Source: Uliginosibacterium paludis (lineage in GTDB: Bacteria; Pseudomonadota; Gammaproteobacteria; Burkholderiales; Rhodocyclaceae). From it: a DNA stretch of 64,000 nucleotides. A model generated the notes under the pieces. The model did not search any database, was not told where the DNA came from, and saw only the letters and a program-made list of their open reading frames with translations. Position numbers and translations under genes: made by a program. Below, in pieces: positions 50,766 through 58,908 of the stretch. Every line of letters begins with the position of its first letter. Position 1 is the first letter of the stretch. The stretch is from positions 434,001 to 498,000 of the forward strand of contig NZ_JBDIVF010000002.1 in NCBI RefSeq assembly GCF_039631355.1. The letters run 5' to 3'.

Positions 50766-51536
50766 ATGGCACGCATCTTTGCGGTTGCAAACCAGAAGGG
50801 TGGCGTCGGCAAGACCACCACCACCGTCAACCTCGCGGCTGCCCTTGCAGCGCACGGCCAGCGCGTCCTGCTGGTCGATCTTGATCCCCAGGGCAATGCC
50901 ACGATGGGGTCGGGCATCGACAAGCGCACGGTGCCGTCCACCGTGTATCAGGTCCTGATCGGGCAGAACAGTGTGGCGGAAGCACGCGCCAGGTCGGAGT
51001 CCGGTGGCTACGATGTACTGGCCTCCAACCGCGAGCTCGCCGGTGCCGAGATCGAGCTTGTCAGTCTCGACAATCGCGAGAAGCGCCTCAAGGACGCTCT
51101 GGCGGCGGTCGACGAGCAATACGACTTCGTGCTGGTCGATTGCCCGCCCAGCCTTTCCATGCTCACGCTCAACGGCCTCTGCGGCGCCCACGGCGTGATC
51201 ATCCCGATGCAATGCGAGTACTACGCGCTTGAAGGTCTCTCCGACCTGGTGAACACGATCAAGCAGGTACACGCCAAGCTCAACCGCGACCTCAAGATCA
51301 TCGGTCTGTTGCGCGTGATGTTCGACACCCGCAGCACGCTCTCGCAACAGGTCTCGGCCCAGCTCGAAGCGCACTTCGGCGACAAGGTCTTCAAGGCCAT
51401 CATTCCGCGCAATGTGCGGCTGGCCGAAGCCCCCAGCCACGGCATGCCCGGCGTGGTCTTTGACAAGGCCGCCCGCGGCTCGCAGGCCTACATGCAGTTT
51501 GCCGCCGAAATGATCGAGCGCATCCAGACCATCTGA
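50766..51536 (+). CDS. parA: Chromosome partitioning ATPase ParA
   Basis: The product is 256 aa. The deviant Walker A NQKGGVGKTTTTVNLAAALA lies at the N terminus, DLDPQGNATMG follows, and Walker B is DFVLVDCPPSLSML. It binds DNA with ATP and moves ParB-parS complexes. Nine bases after rsmG. Confidence 0.97.
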   Translation: MARIFAVANQKGGVGKTTTTVNLAAALAAHGQRVLLVDLDPQGNATMGSGIDKRTVPSTVYQVLIGQNSVAEARARSESGGYDVLASNRELAGAEIELVSLDNREKRLKDALAAVDEQYDFVLVDCPPSLSMLTLNGLCGAHGVIIPMQCEYYALEGLSDLVNTIKQVHAKLNRDLKIIGLLRVMFDTRSTLSQQVSAQLEAHFGDKVFKAIIPRNVRLAEAPSHGMPGVVFDKAARGSQAYMQFAAEMIERIQTI

Positions 51537-51552
51537 ACGGAATCCACGCAAC

Positions 51553-52410
51553 ATGAAACCCAAGATGAAAGGCCTCGGTCGAGGCCTCGAAGCCCTGCTC
51601 GGCGGTGACGATCTGCCTTCGTCCGACAACGGCAACCTCACCACGCTGCCGGTCGGCAATCTCCAGCCGGGCAAGTATCAGCCGCGTACCCGCATGGATG
51701 CCGGCTCGCTCGAGGAGCTGGCCGCGTCGATCAAGGCCCAGGGCCTGATGCAGCCGATCACGGTGCGTCCGGTGGGAGGAGGGCGGCATGAAATCATCGC
51801 CGGCGAGCGTCGCTGGCGTGCCGCACAGATCGCGGAACTCACCGAAGTGCCGGTCATCATCCGCGAGATTCCGGACGAGGCCGCGCTGGCCATGTCGCTG
51901 ATCGAAAACATCCAGCGCGAAGACCTCAACCCGCTGGAAGAAGCCACCGGCATCCAGCGCCTGATCGACGAGTTCGGCATGACTCACCAGGCGGCTGCCG
52001 ATGCGGTGGGCCGCTCGCGCCCGGCCACTTCCAACCTGCTGCGCCTGCTGCAGCTGCCCGGCCCGGTGCAGGAACTGCTGATGGCCGGCGATATCGAGAT
52101 GGGCCATGCCCGCAGCCTGCTGGCGCTGCCCTCGGCCGATCAGATCCTGACCGCCAACCAGGTGGTGGCCAAGCGCCTGTCGGTGCGTGAAACCGAAAAG
52201 CTGGTCAGCAGCCAGGTGAAGCCGAAGGAAAACAGCCTCAAGGCGAAACCGGCCCCCGATCGCGATGTGGCTCGCCTCGAGGAAGAACTGGCGGACAGGC
52301 TTGGCGCGGTGGTGAAAATCAAGGCCAACCGCAAGGGCGCCGGCAGCCTCATCATCGAGTTTGCCAGCCTGGACCAGCTCGATGGCCTGATCGGCAAGCT
52401 GCAGGCCTGA
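51553..52410 (+). CDS. parB: Chromosome partitioning protein ParB
   Basis: The product is 285 aa. It has MKGLGRGLEALLGGDD at the start, the CTP-binding domain with ARMD-like KYQPRTRMDAGSLEELAASI, and GERRWRAAQIAELTEVPVII, the ENIQREDLNPLEEATG segment and a helix-turn-helix (DAVGRSRPATSNLLRLLQLP). It loads at parS and spreads. It recognises the two parS sites at 48 kb. Confidence 0.97.
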   Translation: MKPKMKGLGRGLEALLGGDDLPSSDNGNLTTLPVGNLQPGKYQPRTRMDAGSLEELAASIKAQGLMQPITVRPVGGGRHEIIAGERRWRAAQIAELTEVPVIIREIPDEAALAMSLIENIQREDLNPLEEATGIQRLIDEFGMTHQAAADAVGRSRPATSNLLRLLQLPGPVQELLMAGDIEMGHARSLLALPSADQILTANQVVAKRLSVRETEKLVSSQVKPKENSLKAKPAPDRDVARLEEELADRLGAVVKIKANRKGAGSLIIEFASLDQLDGLIGKLQA

Positions 52411-52417
52411 TCCGGCA

Positions 52418-52439
52418 GGGCGGATCTTCGCGTCCGCCC
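52418..52439 (+). terminator. Hairpin after parB
   Basis: A 7-base stem GGGCGGA/TCCGCCC with an 8-base loop lies eight bases after parB; a short T run comes nine bases later. Confidence 0.4.
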
Positions 52440-52450
52440 AGAGACTTTTC

Positions 52451-52987
52451 ATGACATCAGCATCCAGCACGCCGGCCTCCGCAAACCGGTCAGGCCTCCT
52501 GCGCCGGATTTCCGGCATCCTGTTGCGGCTGGCAGGCCATCTGCTGGTGCTGCTGCTGGTCATCCTGTTTCCGCTGGTCGTCTATGAGCTGGTCGCCCTC
52601 AGCAGCCTGCGCGAACAGCATGTGCTGCTGATGAGCGGTGCGGTGAGCTGGCCGCTGTATGGCCTCTGGCTCAGTCGGCGGATTCGCCATGAGCGTGTCC
52701 GGTTCGTCCTCCGGCAGCTGATCCTGCTGCTCACCGTGATCGGCCTGATGGCACTGTTCGCCTCCTGTTCAGCTTCCGCCGCACTGATGTGGCTTGTACG
52801 CGGTTTGCCACTGCTTGCCGCGGTCACCCCCCTTCCGCTGCTGTTCGAGCCCGCCATGAGGCGTTCCAGTGGCTTTGCCGGGCACTGGAAAGGTGGTGCG
52901 CTGCTCTGCCTGCCGCTGGCGCTGGCGTTTGCCCTGCTGATGACCCATGCGACCACGCTGTGCACGCCGGGAGGCCTGCATGAGTGA
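52451..52987 (+). CDS. Hypothetical inner-membrane protein
   Basis: The product is 178 aa with four to five hydrophobic segments (LLVLLLVILFPLVVYELVAL, HVLLMSGAVSWPLYGLWL, LILLLTVIGLMALFASCSA, LPLLAAVTPLPLLFEP, GALLCLPLALAFALLM). I do not recognise a family. Its last codons overlap the cupin gene, suggesting a two-gene unit. Confidence 0.65.
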   Translation: MTSASSTPASANRSGLLRRISGILLRLAGHLLVLLLVILFPLVVYELVALSSLREQHVLLMSGAVSWPLYGLWLSRRIRHERVRFVLRQLILLLTVIGLMALFASCSASAALMWLVRGLPLLAAVTPLPLLFEPAMRRSSGFAGHWKGGALLCLPLALAFALLMTHATTLCTPGGLHE

Positions 52988-53315
52988 GGCCCGTTCCGGC
53001 GGACTTTCCCTGCTTCGCGATCTGCCGCCGGCAGGCTTCGAGGAGCACTTTCTCACGCTGCTTGAACGACCGGGTCTGCGTATCGAACGCATCGTGTCGG
53101 ACGGGCAGGTGAGCCCGCCCGGATTCTGGTACGAGCAGGCCGAGGACGAGTGGGTCCTGCTGCTGCAGGGCACGGCCGAGCTGGAGTACCGTGATGACAC
53201 CCGCATCATGCTGACTGCCGGCGACAGCCTGCTGATTCCCGCTGGCTGTGCGCACCGGGTCGCGCAGACCGCCTCGCGGACGGTCTGGCTGGCGCTGTTC
53301 TTTCCGCCGGCCTGA
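52980..53315 (+). CDS. Cupin-domain protein
   Basis: The product is 111 aa. A single small cupin barrel is visible: QVSPPGFWYEQAEDEWVLLL, QGTAELEYRDD, LTAGDSLLIPAGCAHRVAQT, with an acidic residue and a histidine of the two cupin motifs (usual HxH is replaced by FWYEQAEDEW). Function unknown. Overlaps the membrane gene by eight bases. Confidence 0.85.
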   Translation: MSEARSGGLSLLRDLPPAGFEEHFLTLLERPGLRIERIVSDGQVSPPGFWYEQAEDEWVLLLQGTAELEYRDDTRIMLTAGDSLLIPAGCAHRVAQTASRTVWLALFFPPA

Positions 53316-53320
53316 CGCTT

Positions 53321-53863
53321 TCAGGCCAGGCTGCGGAGCTTTCGTCCGAGGCGCCAGCGCCCGATCCGGGTCAGCCGCCAGAGCCGGTTGCGGCGCACGC
53401 GGCAGTACGCATAGTCGCGCAGCTTCATGAAACCGGCATACAGGCGGGCGAACCAGGCCAGCTTCATGAGGCTGGCGCGGGTCAGCGTGAAAAGGTGCGC
53501 GGCGACTGCGGTGCCGGCAATCTTGGCGAGCAGGAACACGCCCCCGCCGAACAGGAAATGCCCCCGTGCGAAGAGCCACAGCCCGGCGAACTTGAAGGGC
53601 AGCAGCACCAGCATCGGAATGCCGTAGCACGCGAGTGCCAGCCAGGGGGGCGCGGCGCGGATCAGCGCCTCGATGCGGCACAGCAGCGGCAGGCGGCCGA
53701 GCCGCTGCATCAGCTGCGCGAGCGGCTCCCACAACCAGTCCTCGAGCCAGAGCAGGCACGCGGCGAGCAGGACGAGGGGGAAGCTGGCAGACCGCGCGAG
53801 GCGGTGGAAAAAACTGCGGCGATCTGTTTTCAGAGCAGTGATTCCGGTCACGACATGACACAC
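53321..53863 (-). CDS. Hypothetical membrane protein
   Basis: The product is up to 180 aa from GTG 53863; the start is uncertain and an internal GTG may be used. Three hydrophobic segments (FPLVLLAACLLWLEDWLWEP, LALACYGIPMLVLLPFKFAG, GGGVFLLAKIAGTAVAAHLF) and a basic C-terminal tail (RLTRIGRWRLGRKLRSLA). No family recognised. Convergent with the cupin gene. Confidence 0.65.
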   Translation of the reverse strand: MCHVVTGITALKTDRRSFFHRLARSASFPLVLLAACLLWLEDWLWEPLAQLMQRLGRLPLLCRIEALIRAAPPWLALACYGIPMLVLLPFKFAGLWLFARGHFLFGGGVFLLAKIAGTAVAAHLFTLTRASLMKLAWFARLYAGFMKLRDYAYCRVRRNRLWRLTRIGRWRLGRKLRSLA

Positions 53864-53956
53864 ATGTGAGGCGCCGGAGCATCTTTCACAAGGTGTGATG
53901 ATGCGCCTTTCGGGCTAAGATCGGCGCCAGTGTCCGCCTTCCTCCCGTCCCGCCCG

Positions 53957-54346
53957 ATGAGCCGTCTTGCTTTCCTGCTGCTGTCTGCCCTGCTGGCCTT
54001 GCCGGCGCAGGCCGCACCGCAACCCGATCCGGTCTGCTTCCTGCCTGGCCGGCATTTTGACAGTGCCTTTCTCGGCAACTGGGAAATCGCGCAGTGGAAG
54101 GTCCGGTATTCCCTTTTCATGCGCGACAGGCAGGTCTGCCTCCTGGCGCGGGACATGCAGGCGGACGAGTGGTTTGAGATTCCCGAAATCCAGTGGGATG
54201 GCCAGTTCCTGCGCGCCGGCTTCCTGCTCCGCTCCACGAAATGGCGCACCGACAGCCAGCTGAGCCTCGCCAGCGGAGACCGGCTGCGTGACGAATACAC
54301 CTGGCGTGACGGGCGCCGTATCGATTACTGGACCCGCCGCAAGTGA
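53957..54346 (+). CDS. Small secreted protein of unknown function
   Basis: The product is 129 aa from MSRLAFLLLSALLALPAQA, a signal peptide with cleavage near 19. The mature part has two cysteines (PVCFLPG, QVCLLARDM), many Trp and Arg and likely beta strands. Not recognised. Its stop overlaps the GTG start of the polysaccharide lyase, so they are probably coupled and may work together. Confidence 0.7.
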   Translation: MSRLAFLLLSALLALPAQAAPQPDPVCFLPGRHFDSAFLGNWEIAQWKVRYSLFMRDRQVCLLARDMQADEWFEIPEIQWDGQFLRAGFLLRSTKWRTDSQLSLASGDRLRDEYTWRDGRRIDYWTRRK

Positions 54347-55149
54347 GGCCGGCGGCGGCGCTGCTGTGCCTCCTGGCATTGCCCGCGCAGGCCGGGGTCG
54401 ATCTCTCGCGCTGGAAGCTGACCCTGCCGGTGGATGCCGACGCCAATGGCCGTGCCGATGAAATCGCGGATCCGGCCGGTGCATCGGTGCCGCCCTGGTT
54501 CGAGCAGGACGGGCAGGACCTCGTGTTTCGTGCGCCAGCGGGGGGGGCGCGGACCACGGGCAACACGGCCTATGCCCGCAGCGAACTGCGCGAAATGGAC
54601 ACTTCCGGCCGCCCTGCCGCCTGGGATTGCCTCCAGGCTGCCCGCAGGATGCGCCTCGAGCAGCGCCTGCTGGCCACCACCCCGGCCAAGCCCGAAGTGG
54701 TGATCGGCCAGATTCACGACGCCCGCGACGACAAGCTGATGCTGCGCTATGTCGGCCCGCCCGGTGCGAATGGCCACAGCGATACCGGCCGCATCGAGAT
54801 GCTGTGGAACAACGCAGCCCGGGCCGGCACGCTCGACCCCGCCTATGTGCTGGGCCAGCCGATGGCGGTAGATATCGAAATCCGCCAGGGCAGGCTTGCG
54901 GTCCGCTACCGCAATCTCGCCAGCGGTCTGGACCACGCGCTCGAGGCCAGGCTCGACCCGACGCGCATCGAGGGCGCCTGCTTCTTCAAGGCCGGCCTCT
55001 ACATCCAGGCCTGCAGCACCACCGATCTCGCCGGCCAGCCGAATCAGGCCTGCCTTCGCAAGGGCTGGGCGCCCGCGCGGCATGATGCGCCGGAGGCCCG
55101 GGCGGAAGTCCGGATCCAGGCGCTCGAACTCGATTCGCCCCCGCGCTGA
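54343..55149 (+). CDS. Polysaccharide lyase family 7 (alginate-lyase-like), secreted
   Basis: The product is 268 aa from GTG 54343 with a short signal peptide (MRPAAALLCLLALPAQA). PL7 motifs are YARSELREM (R79, E81, R83), VIGQIH (Q123, H125) and FFKAGLYIQ (Y220), which supply the catalytic Gln, His, Arg and Tyr. The family cleaves alginate or glucuronan by beta-elimination. Length is normal for a single PL7 domain. Substrate is inferred. Confidence 0.85.
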   Translation: MRPAAALLCLLALPAQAGVDLSRWKLTLPVDADANGRADEIADPAGASVPPWFEQDGQDLVFRAPAGGARTTGNTAYARSELREMDTSGRPAAWDCLQAARRMRLEQRLLATTPAKPEVVIGQIHDARDDKLMLRYVGPPGANGHSDTGRIEMLWNNAARAGTLDPAYVLGQPMAVDIEIRQGRLAVRYRNLASGLDHALEARLDPTRIEGACFFKAGLYIQACSTTDLAGQPNQACLRKGWAPARHDAPEARAEVRIQALELDSPPR

Positions 55150-55249
55150 GGCGCTGCGAGGCGGAACTTGTCTCCCCGCATCCGGTCAAGAACACCGACA
55201 GCGTCGCTCGACCGGCGCTGTTCCTGACCAGAAAAGACGGAGACAAACG

Positions 55250-55819
55250 ATGAAACTCAAACTGATCGCCAGCAGCCTGGCGCTCCTCGCGGCGGGCTGG
55301 GCCCAGGCCGCCATTCCGCTGGACCTGCATTTCACCGGCAGCGAGCCCTTCAGCCCGGCATTCAGGCATCTGCCGGAGCAGCCCGGCACGCCGATGCTGG
55401 TCTCCACCGGCGGCCGGCATGTGGTCGAAGATGGCAAGCTCGTGCTCGCCAATGGCCGCTTTGCCATCGGTGCGGTGCCCGAAGCCGGTGGCAAGCTGGC
55501 CGACTCCGATGGTTCCGGCCGGCCCGATGGCGTGCTGGATCTCAGCAAACCCTACCGGATCACCATCCGGGTGGCCGAGGCGGTGGCGACCCATCCCGGC
55601 AAGGACAACTTCTTCATCTATGTGAACAACAGCACCTCGAAGCGCGACCAATCCCCGCTGGGCAGCGGCTCGCAGCTGGTCAAGGCCAGCGTGGGCGAGC
55701 TGAAGGTCGGAGACAATGTGTTCGAGGGCAGGATCGGTGACGCCCGCTCCTTCGTGCAGATCCGCGCCGAATCAGGCGCTGCGGTGAAAATCGAATCGAT
55801 CCATATCGCACCGATCTGA
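55250..55819 (+). CDS. Secreted beta-rich protein beside the polysaccharide lyase
   Basis: The product is 189 aa with a signal peptide (MKLKLIASSLALLAAGWAQA). The mature part has alternating strands, a calcium-site-like DSDGSGRPDGVLDL near 95 and FFIYVNNSTSKRDQS near 135; a carbohydrate-binding jelly roll is possible but I have no family match. 100 bases after the PL7 gene, with its own terminator after it. Confidence 0.7.
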   Translation: MKLKLIASSLALLAAGWAQAAIPLDLHFTGSEPFSPAFRHLPEQPGTPMLVSTGGRHVVEDGKLVLANGRFAIGAVPEAGGKLADSDGSGRPDGVLDLSKPYRITIRVAEAVATHPGKDNFFIYVNNSTSKRDQSPLGSGSQLVKASVGELKVGDNVFEGRIGDARSFVQIRAESGAAVKIESIHIAPI

Positions 55820-55865
55820 GCGGCCGACTCCTGGCCCCCCGGATTTCTGCTGCACTCCTGAGTTT

Positions 55866-55894
55866 GCCGGGGCATGCGCTGCCCCGGCTTTTTT
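55866..55894 (+). terminator. Rho-independent terminator
   Basis: A 9-base perfect stem (GCCGGGGCA/TGCCCCGGC, 5-base loop) with six T's, 46 bases after the secreted protein gene. Confidence 0.93.
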
Positions 55895-55951
55895 GCGCCC
55901 GGCTCCGGCCCGGCAGCGGCACTGTCGACCGCACCGAGCGGCCAGGCAGGT

Positions 55952-56449
55952 CTATCGGCCGCGCACCATCGCGTGGCAGGTGAGCATCTGGCCGCAGCGC
56001 TCGTGGGCGCCGGATTCCTGCACCCGGAAGCCGTGCTTTTCGAAGAAGGGCCGGGAGAGCTCGCTGGCGGTCGTGGTGAGCTGCTTCGCGCCCATCGCCG
56101 CGGCGAGTTCGAGCAGATCTTCGAGGATCAGGCTGCCCACGCCCTGGCGGTTGAATTCGGGCGCGGTGAAGATCAGGTCGATATGGCCGGGCATGCGGAT
56201 CGCGCCGAAGCCGGCGATTTCGCCCGCTTCATCCACGGCCACGCGAACCCAGTTGTCCTGCAGGCGCTGTGCCCAGGCCGCAGCGTCGTCCGCGCTGGCC
56301 GCCCAGGCGGCGCATTGCTCGGCCGAATAGGCGGCGGGGCCGGTTTCCAGCACTGCCGCGCGGAAAACTGCCGCCAGTGCCGCGGCATCGGCGGGCTGGT
56401 AGTCGCGGGTGGAAACCTCCACGGCTCCCTCGTCGGCGTTGTCGATCAT
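55952..56449 (-). CDS. GNAT-family N-acetyltransferase
   Basis: The product is 165 aa. Acetyl-CoA binding motif FNRQGVGSLILEDLLELAAA (Q-x-x-G-x-G/A type) near 105 and FFEKHGFRVQESG near 140. Substrate unknown. It is 20 bases upstream (in reading direction before) hemW on the minus strand... hemW lies just upstream at higher coordinates and reads into it. Confidence 0.88.
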   Translation of the reverse strand: MIDNADEGAVEVSTRDYQPADAAALAAVFRAAVLETGPAAYSAEQCAAWAASADDAAAWAQRLQDNWVRVAVDEAGEIAGFGAIRMPGHIDLIFTAPEFNRQGVGSLILEDLLELAAAMGAKQLTTTASELSRPFFEKHGFRVQESGAHERCGQMLTCHAMVRGR

Positions 56450-56468
56450 GATCCGGTCCTTTCGGTGT

Positions 56469-57680
56469 TCAGGACTGCGCGGGCAGGAAGAGCCCGAGCA
56501 GGTCATTGAGAAAGCGCTGGCCCTGGTCCGTCGGCCGGATCAGGCTGTCGGTAATCTCCAGCAGGCCTTGCTTGCGGGCTTCGAGCAGCTGGCTTTCGAT
56601 GCTTTCCAGCGGCAGGCCGGTGCGCTCGGCAAACAGCGAACGCGGCACGCCTTCAGTGAGGCGCAGCGCGTTCATCATGAATTCGAAGGGCAGGTCGGCC
56701 ACCCCCACATCGTGCGCATCCTGGGTGAACTGGCCGCTGGCGGCGGCGTCCAGATAGGCGTTCGGATGCTTGTGACGCATCGTGCGGTGGATGCCCAGGT
56801 GATCCGAAAGCTTGCCGTGCGCGCCGGCGCCGATGCCCAGATAGTCGCCGAAGCGCCAGTAGTTGAGGTTGTGGCGACAGCGGTGGCCCGGCCGGGCGAA
56901 GGCCGAGGTCTCGTAATGCAGGTAACCGGCTGCGGCGAGCCGCGCTTCGATCATCTCCTGCATGTCGGCCGACAGATCGTCGTCCGGCAGCGGCGGTGGA
57001 TCGCGGTGGAAGAGGGTGTTGGGCTCCAGCGTGAGGTGGTAGCAGGAGAGATGCGGCGGCGCGAAGGCCAGCACCTGATCCAGGTCCGCTTCGGCTTCGG
57101 CCAGGCTCTGCTGCGGCAGGGCGTACATCAGGTCCGCGTTCCAGGTGTCGAAATGCCGTGCCGCGGCTTCGAGTGCGCGCATCGCTTCGTCGCGGTCATG
57201 GATGCGGCCCAGTGCTTTCAGATGGGCTGCGTTGAAGCTCTGGATGCCCACGCTGACGCGGGTCACGCCGGCCGCGCGGAAGGCCGCGAAGCGGTCGGAC
57301 TCCACCGTGCCGGGATTGGCTTCGAGCGTGATCTCGCAATCCGGCTCCAGCGGCAGCAGGCTGCGCGTGGCGGTCAGCAGGCGGTCCAGGCCCTCCGGCG
57401 AGAGCAGGCTGGGCGTGCCGCCGCCGATGAAGATGCTATGCACCCGGCGGCCCCACACCGAAGGCAGCGAGCCTTCCAGATCGCGCAGCAGCGCATCGAT
57501 GTAGGCGGCTTCCGGAATGCCGGCTTCCTTCACGTTGTGCGAGTTGAAGTCGCAATACGGGCATTTACGCACGCACCACGGATAGTGGATGTAGAGCGAC
57601 AGTGGCGGGGGTGCGGTGAGTTGCGGTGCCTGCGGCAGGCGGCTGGCAGCGCGCGGAAGGATGGGGATGGTGCGGGACAT
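56469..57680 (-). CDS. hemW: Radical SAM haem chaperone HemW
   Basis: The product is 403 aa. The 4Fe-4S motif is IHYPWCVRKCPYCDFNSH (CxxxCxxC), followed by SIFIGGGTPSLLSPEGLDRL, ANPGTVESDRF and VSVGIQSFN. It lacks nothing of the HemW/HemN-like family and its C-terminal domain (LRLTEGVPRSLFAERTG) fits HemW rather than coproporphyrinogen dehydrogenase HemN. It donates haem in the cell. Starts MSRTIPILPRAASR at ATG 57680; an upstream in-frame ATG is less likely. Confidence 0.93.
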   Translation of the reverse strand: MSRTIPILPRAASRLPQAPQLTAPPPLSLYIHYPWCVRKCPYCDFNSHNVKEAGIPEAAYIDALLRDLEGSLPSVWGRRVHSIFIGGGTPSLLSPEGLDRLLTATRSLLPLEPDCEITLEANPGTVESDRFAAFRAAGVTRVSVGIQSFNAAHLKALGRIHDRDEAMRALEAAARHFDTWNADLMYALPQQSLAEAEADLDQVLAFAPPHLSCYHLTLEPNTLFHRDPPPLPDDDLSADMQEMIEARLAAAGYLHYETSAFARPGHRCRHNLNYWRFGDYLGIGAGAHGKLSDHLGIHRTMRHKHPNAYLDAAASGQFTQDAHDVGVADLPFEFMMNALRLTEGVPRSLFAERTGLPLESIESQLLEARKQGLLEITDSLIRPTDQGQRFLNDLLGLFLPAQS

Positions 57681-57693
57681 GGTGCCGGGCGGA

Positions 57694-58463
57694 TCAGGGG
57701 GCGGTGGAGGCCGGCAGCAGTGCGCCGGCGAGCAGCGCATGATACCGGCTGGCATCGATCAGGCGCAGCCCGCCGCCAAGCCGGGCGAGGCGGCGGGCAA
57801 GCAGCGCCGGATCGAGCGACGCGGGTTTCAGCGTATCGGACGCCACCACGAGCGCCCAGGCGCCGCCATAGAGCGGGATGCTGGTCCGGACCGGCGTGAG
57901 CTCGCGGAACACCTCGCGCAGCCGCGCCAGCAGGCCCGGAAGAAGGCGGTGGAAAACAGCGGGGCGGCCGCGGTGTCGGGATCGGTCAGGTCGAAGATCA
58001 CCAGATCGAAGGGCTCGTCGCCGGGCTGCCAGGCGGTAACGACCTCCTGCGCATCGCCCAGGCGGAGCGTCACCCGGGCGTCGTCGAGTGCGCCGGCGTG
58101 CAGCGCGGGCAGCCATTCGCGGGCCAGTGCCAGGACGGCCGGATCCAGCTCGGCAAGCACGATCTCGCGCAGCGTGGGGTAGCGCAGGAGCTCCGCACAG
58201 CTCGCGCCATCTCCGCCGCCCAGCACCAGCGCACGCTGCGGGCCGGGATGGGCGAGCCCGGCGACGTGTACCAGCGGCTCATGGCACAGGTGGCTATCGG
58301 CTTCGGCCGCCATGCTGCGATTGTCCAGCCGGTAGAGGCGGCCGAAAGCCGGCGTCTGCCAGACTTCCCAGGCCTGATGCGGACTGCGTCCGCTGGCCAG
58401 CAGGCGGCCTTCGACCTCCATCACGAGGCCGGGGGCGAGCGTTTCACGGAAGGATGTCAGCAT
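57694..58463 (-). pseudogene. Spermidine-synthase-like gene with a one-base frameshift
   Basis: From ATG 58463 the frame shows a spermidine synthase fold: AWEVWQTPAFGRLYRLDN, ALVLGGGDGASCAELLRYP, VLAELDPAVLALAREWLPAL and FDLVIFDLTDPDTAAAPLFS. After STAFFR (about 57930) this frame becomes CWRGCARCSASSRR and stops at 57828, whereas the frame starting two bases later continues the family with LLARLREVFRELTPVRTSIP, LYGGAWALVVASDTLKP to a stop at 57694. One G added to CGGGCC would restore it. It may be a real mutation, a sequence error, or less likely programmed shifting. Confidence 0.8.
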
Positions 58464-58610
58464 GGTTTCCGGCAGGGCAGTGTGCGAAAAGCGGTCTGCC
58501 AAGCCTAACCAAGGGGCAGGCTTCAGGAAACCGGCATCGGCCTGTTCCGTAATGGAAACGCCCGTGAGCGCCGGTTTCCGGCCGGCCCGGCTGCAGGAGG
58601 AGCTGCCCTG

Positions 58611-58895
58611 ATGACTGCACTCGCCGTGTCAGGCGCGCTCGACCGGATTGCGGCACACGAACTGTTGCCGCAACTGCTCGATCTCGCCAGCAGCGGAGAC
58701 ATCCTCGCCCTGGATCTCTCCGCCGTCAGCGCCATCGATGGCGCCGGGCTGCAATTGCTGCTCGCGGTGCGCCGTGAAGCCGCACGCGCCGGCACCCATC
58801 TGGCGCTGGCCAATCCCAGTCCGGTCGTGAGCGAGCAGCTGCGCGTGCATCATCTCGAGCATGTGCTGGGCGCCTGCGTCGTCTGCATGCGCTGA
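58611..58895 (+). CDS. STAS-domain protein (anti-sigma-factor antagonist type)
   Basis: The product is 94 aa after GGAGGAG. The STAS signature ILALDLSAVSAIDGAGLQLL lies near 40, with the phosphorylatable-serine position taken by Asp-Gly in IDGAG. Such domains bind anti-sigma kinases or transporters. No partner is in the window; the ABC-type MlaB group is another possibility. Confidence 0.82.
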   Translation: MTALAVSGALDRIAAHELLPQLLDLASSGDILALDLSAVSAIDGAGLQLLLAVRREAARAGTHLALANPSPVVSEQLRVHHLEHVLGACVVCMR

Positions 58896-58908
58896 GACGC
58901 CGCGCGCT

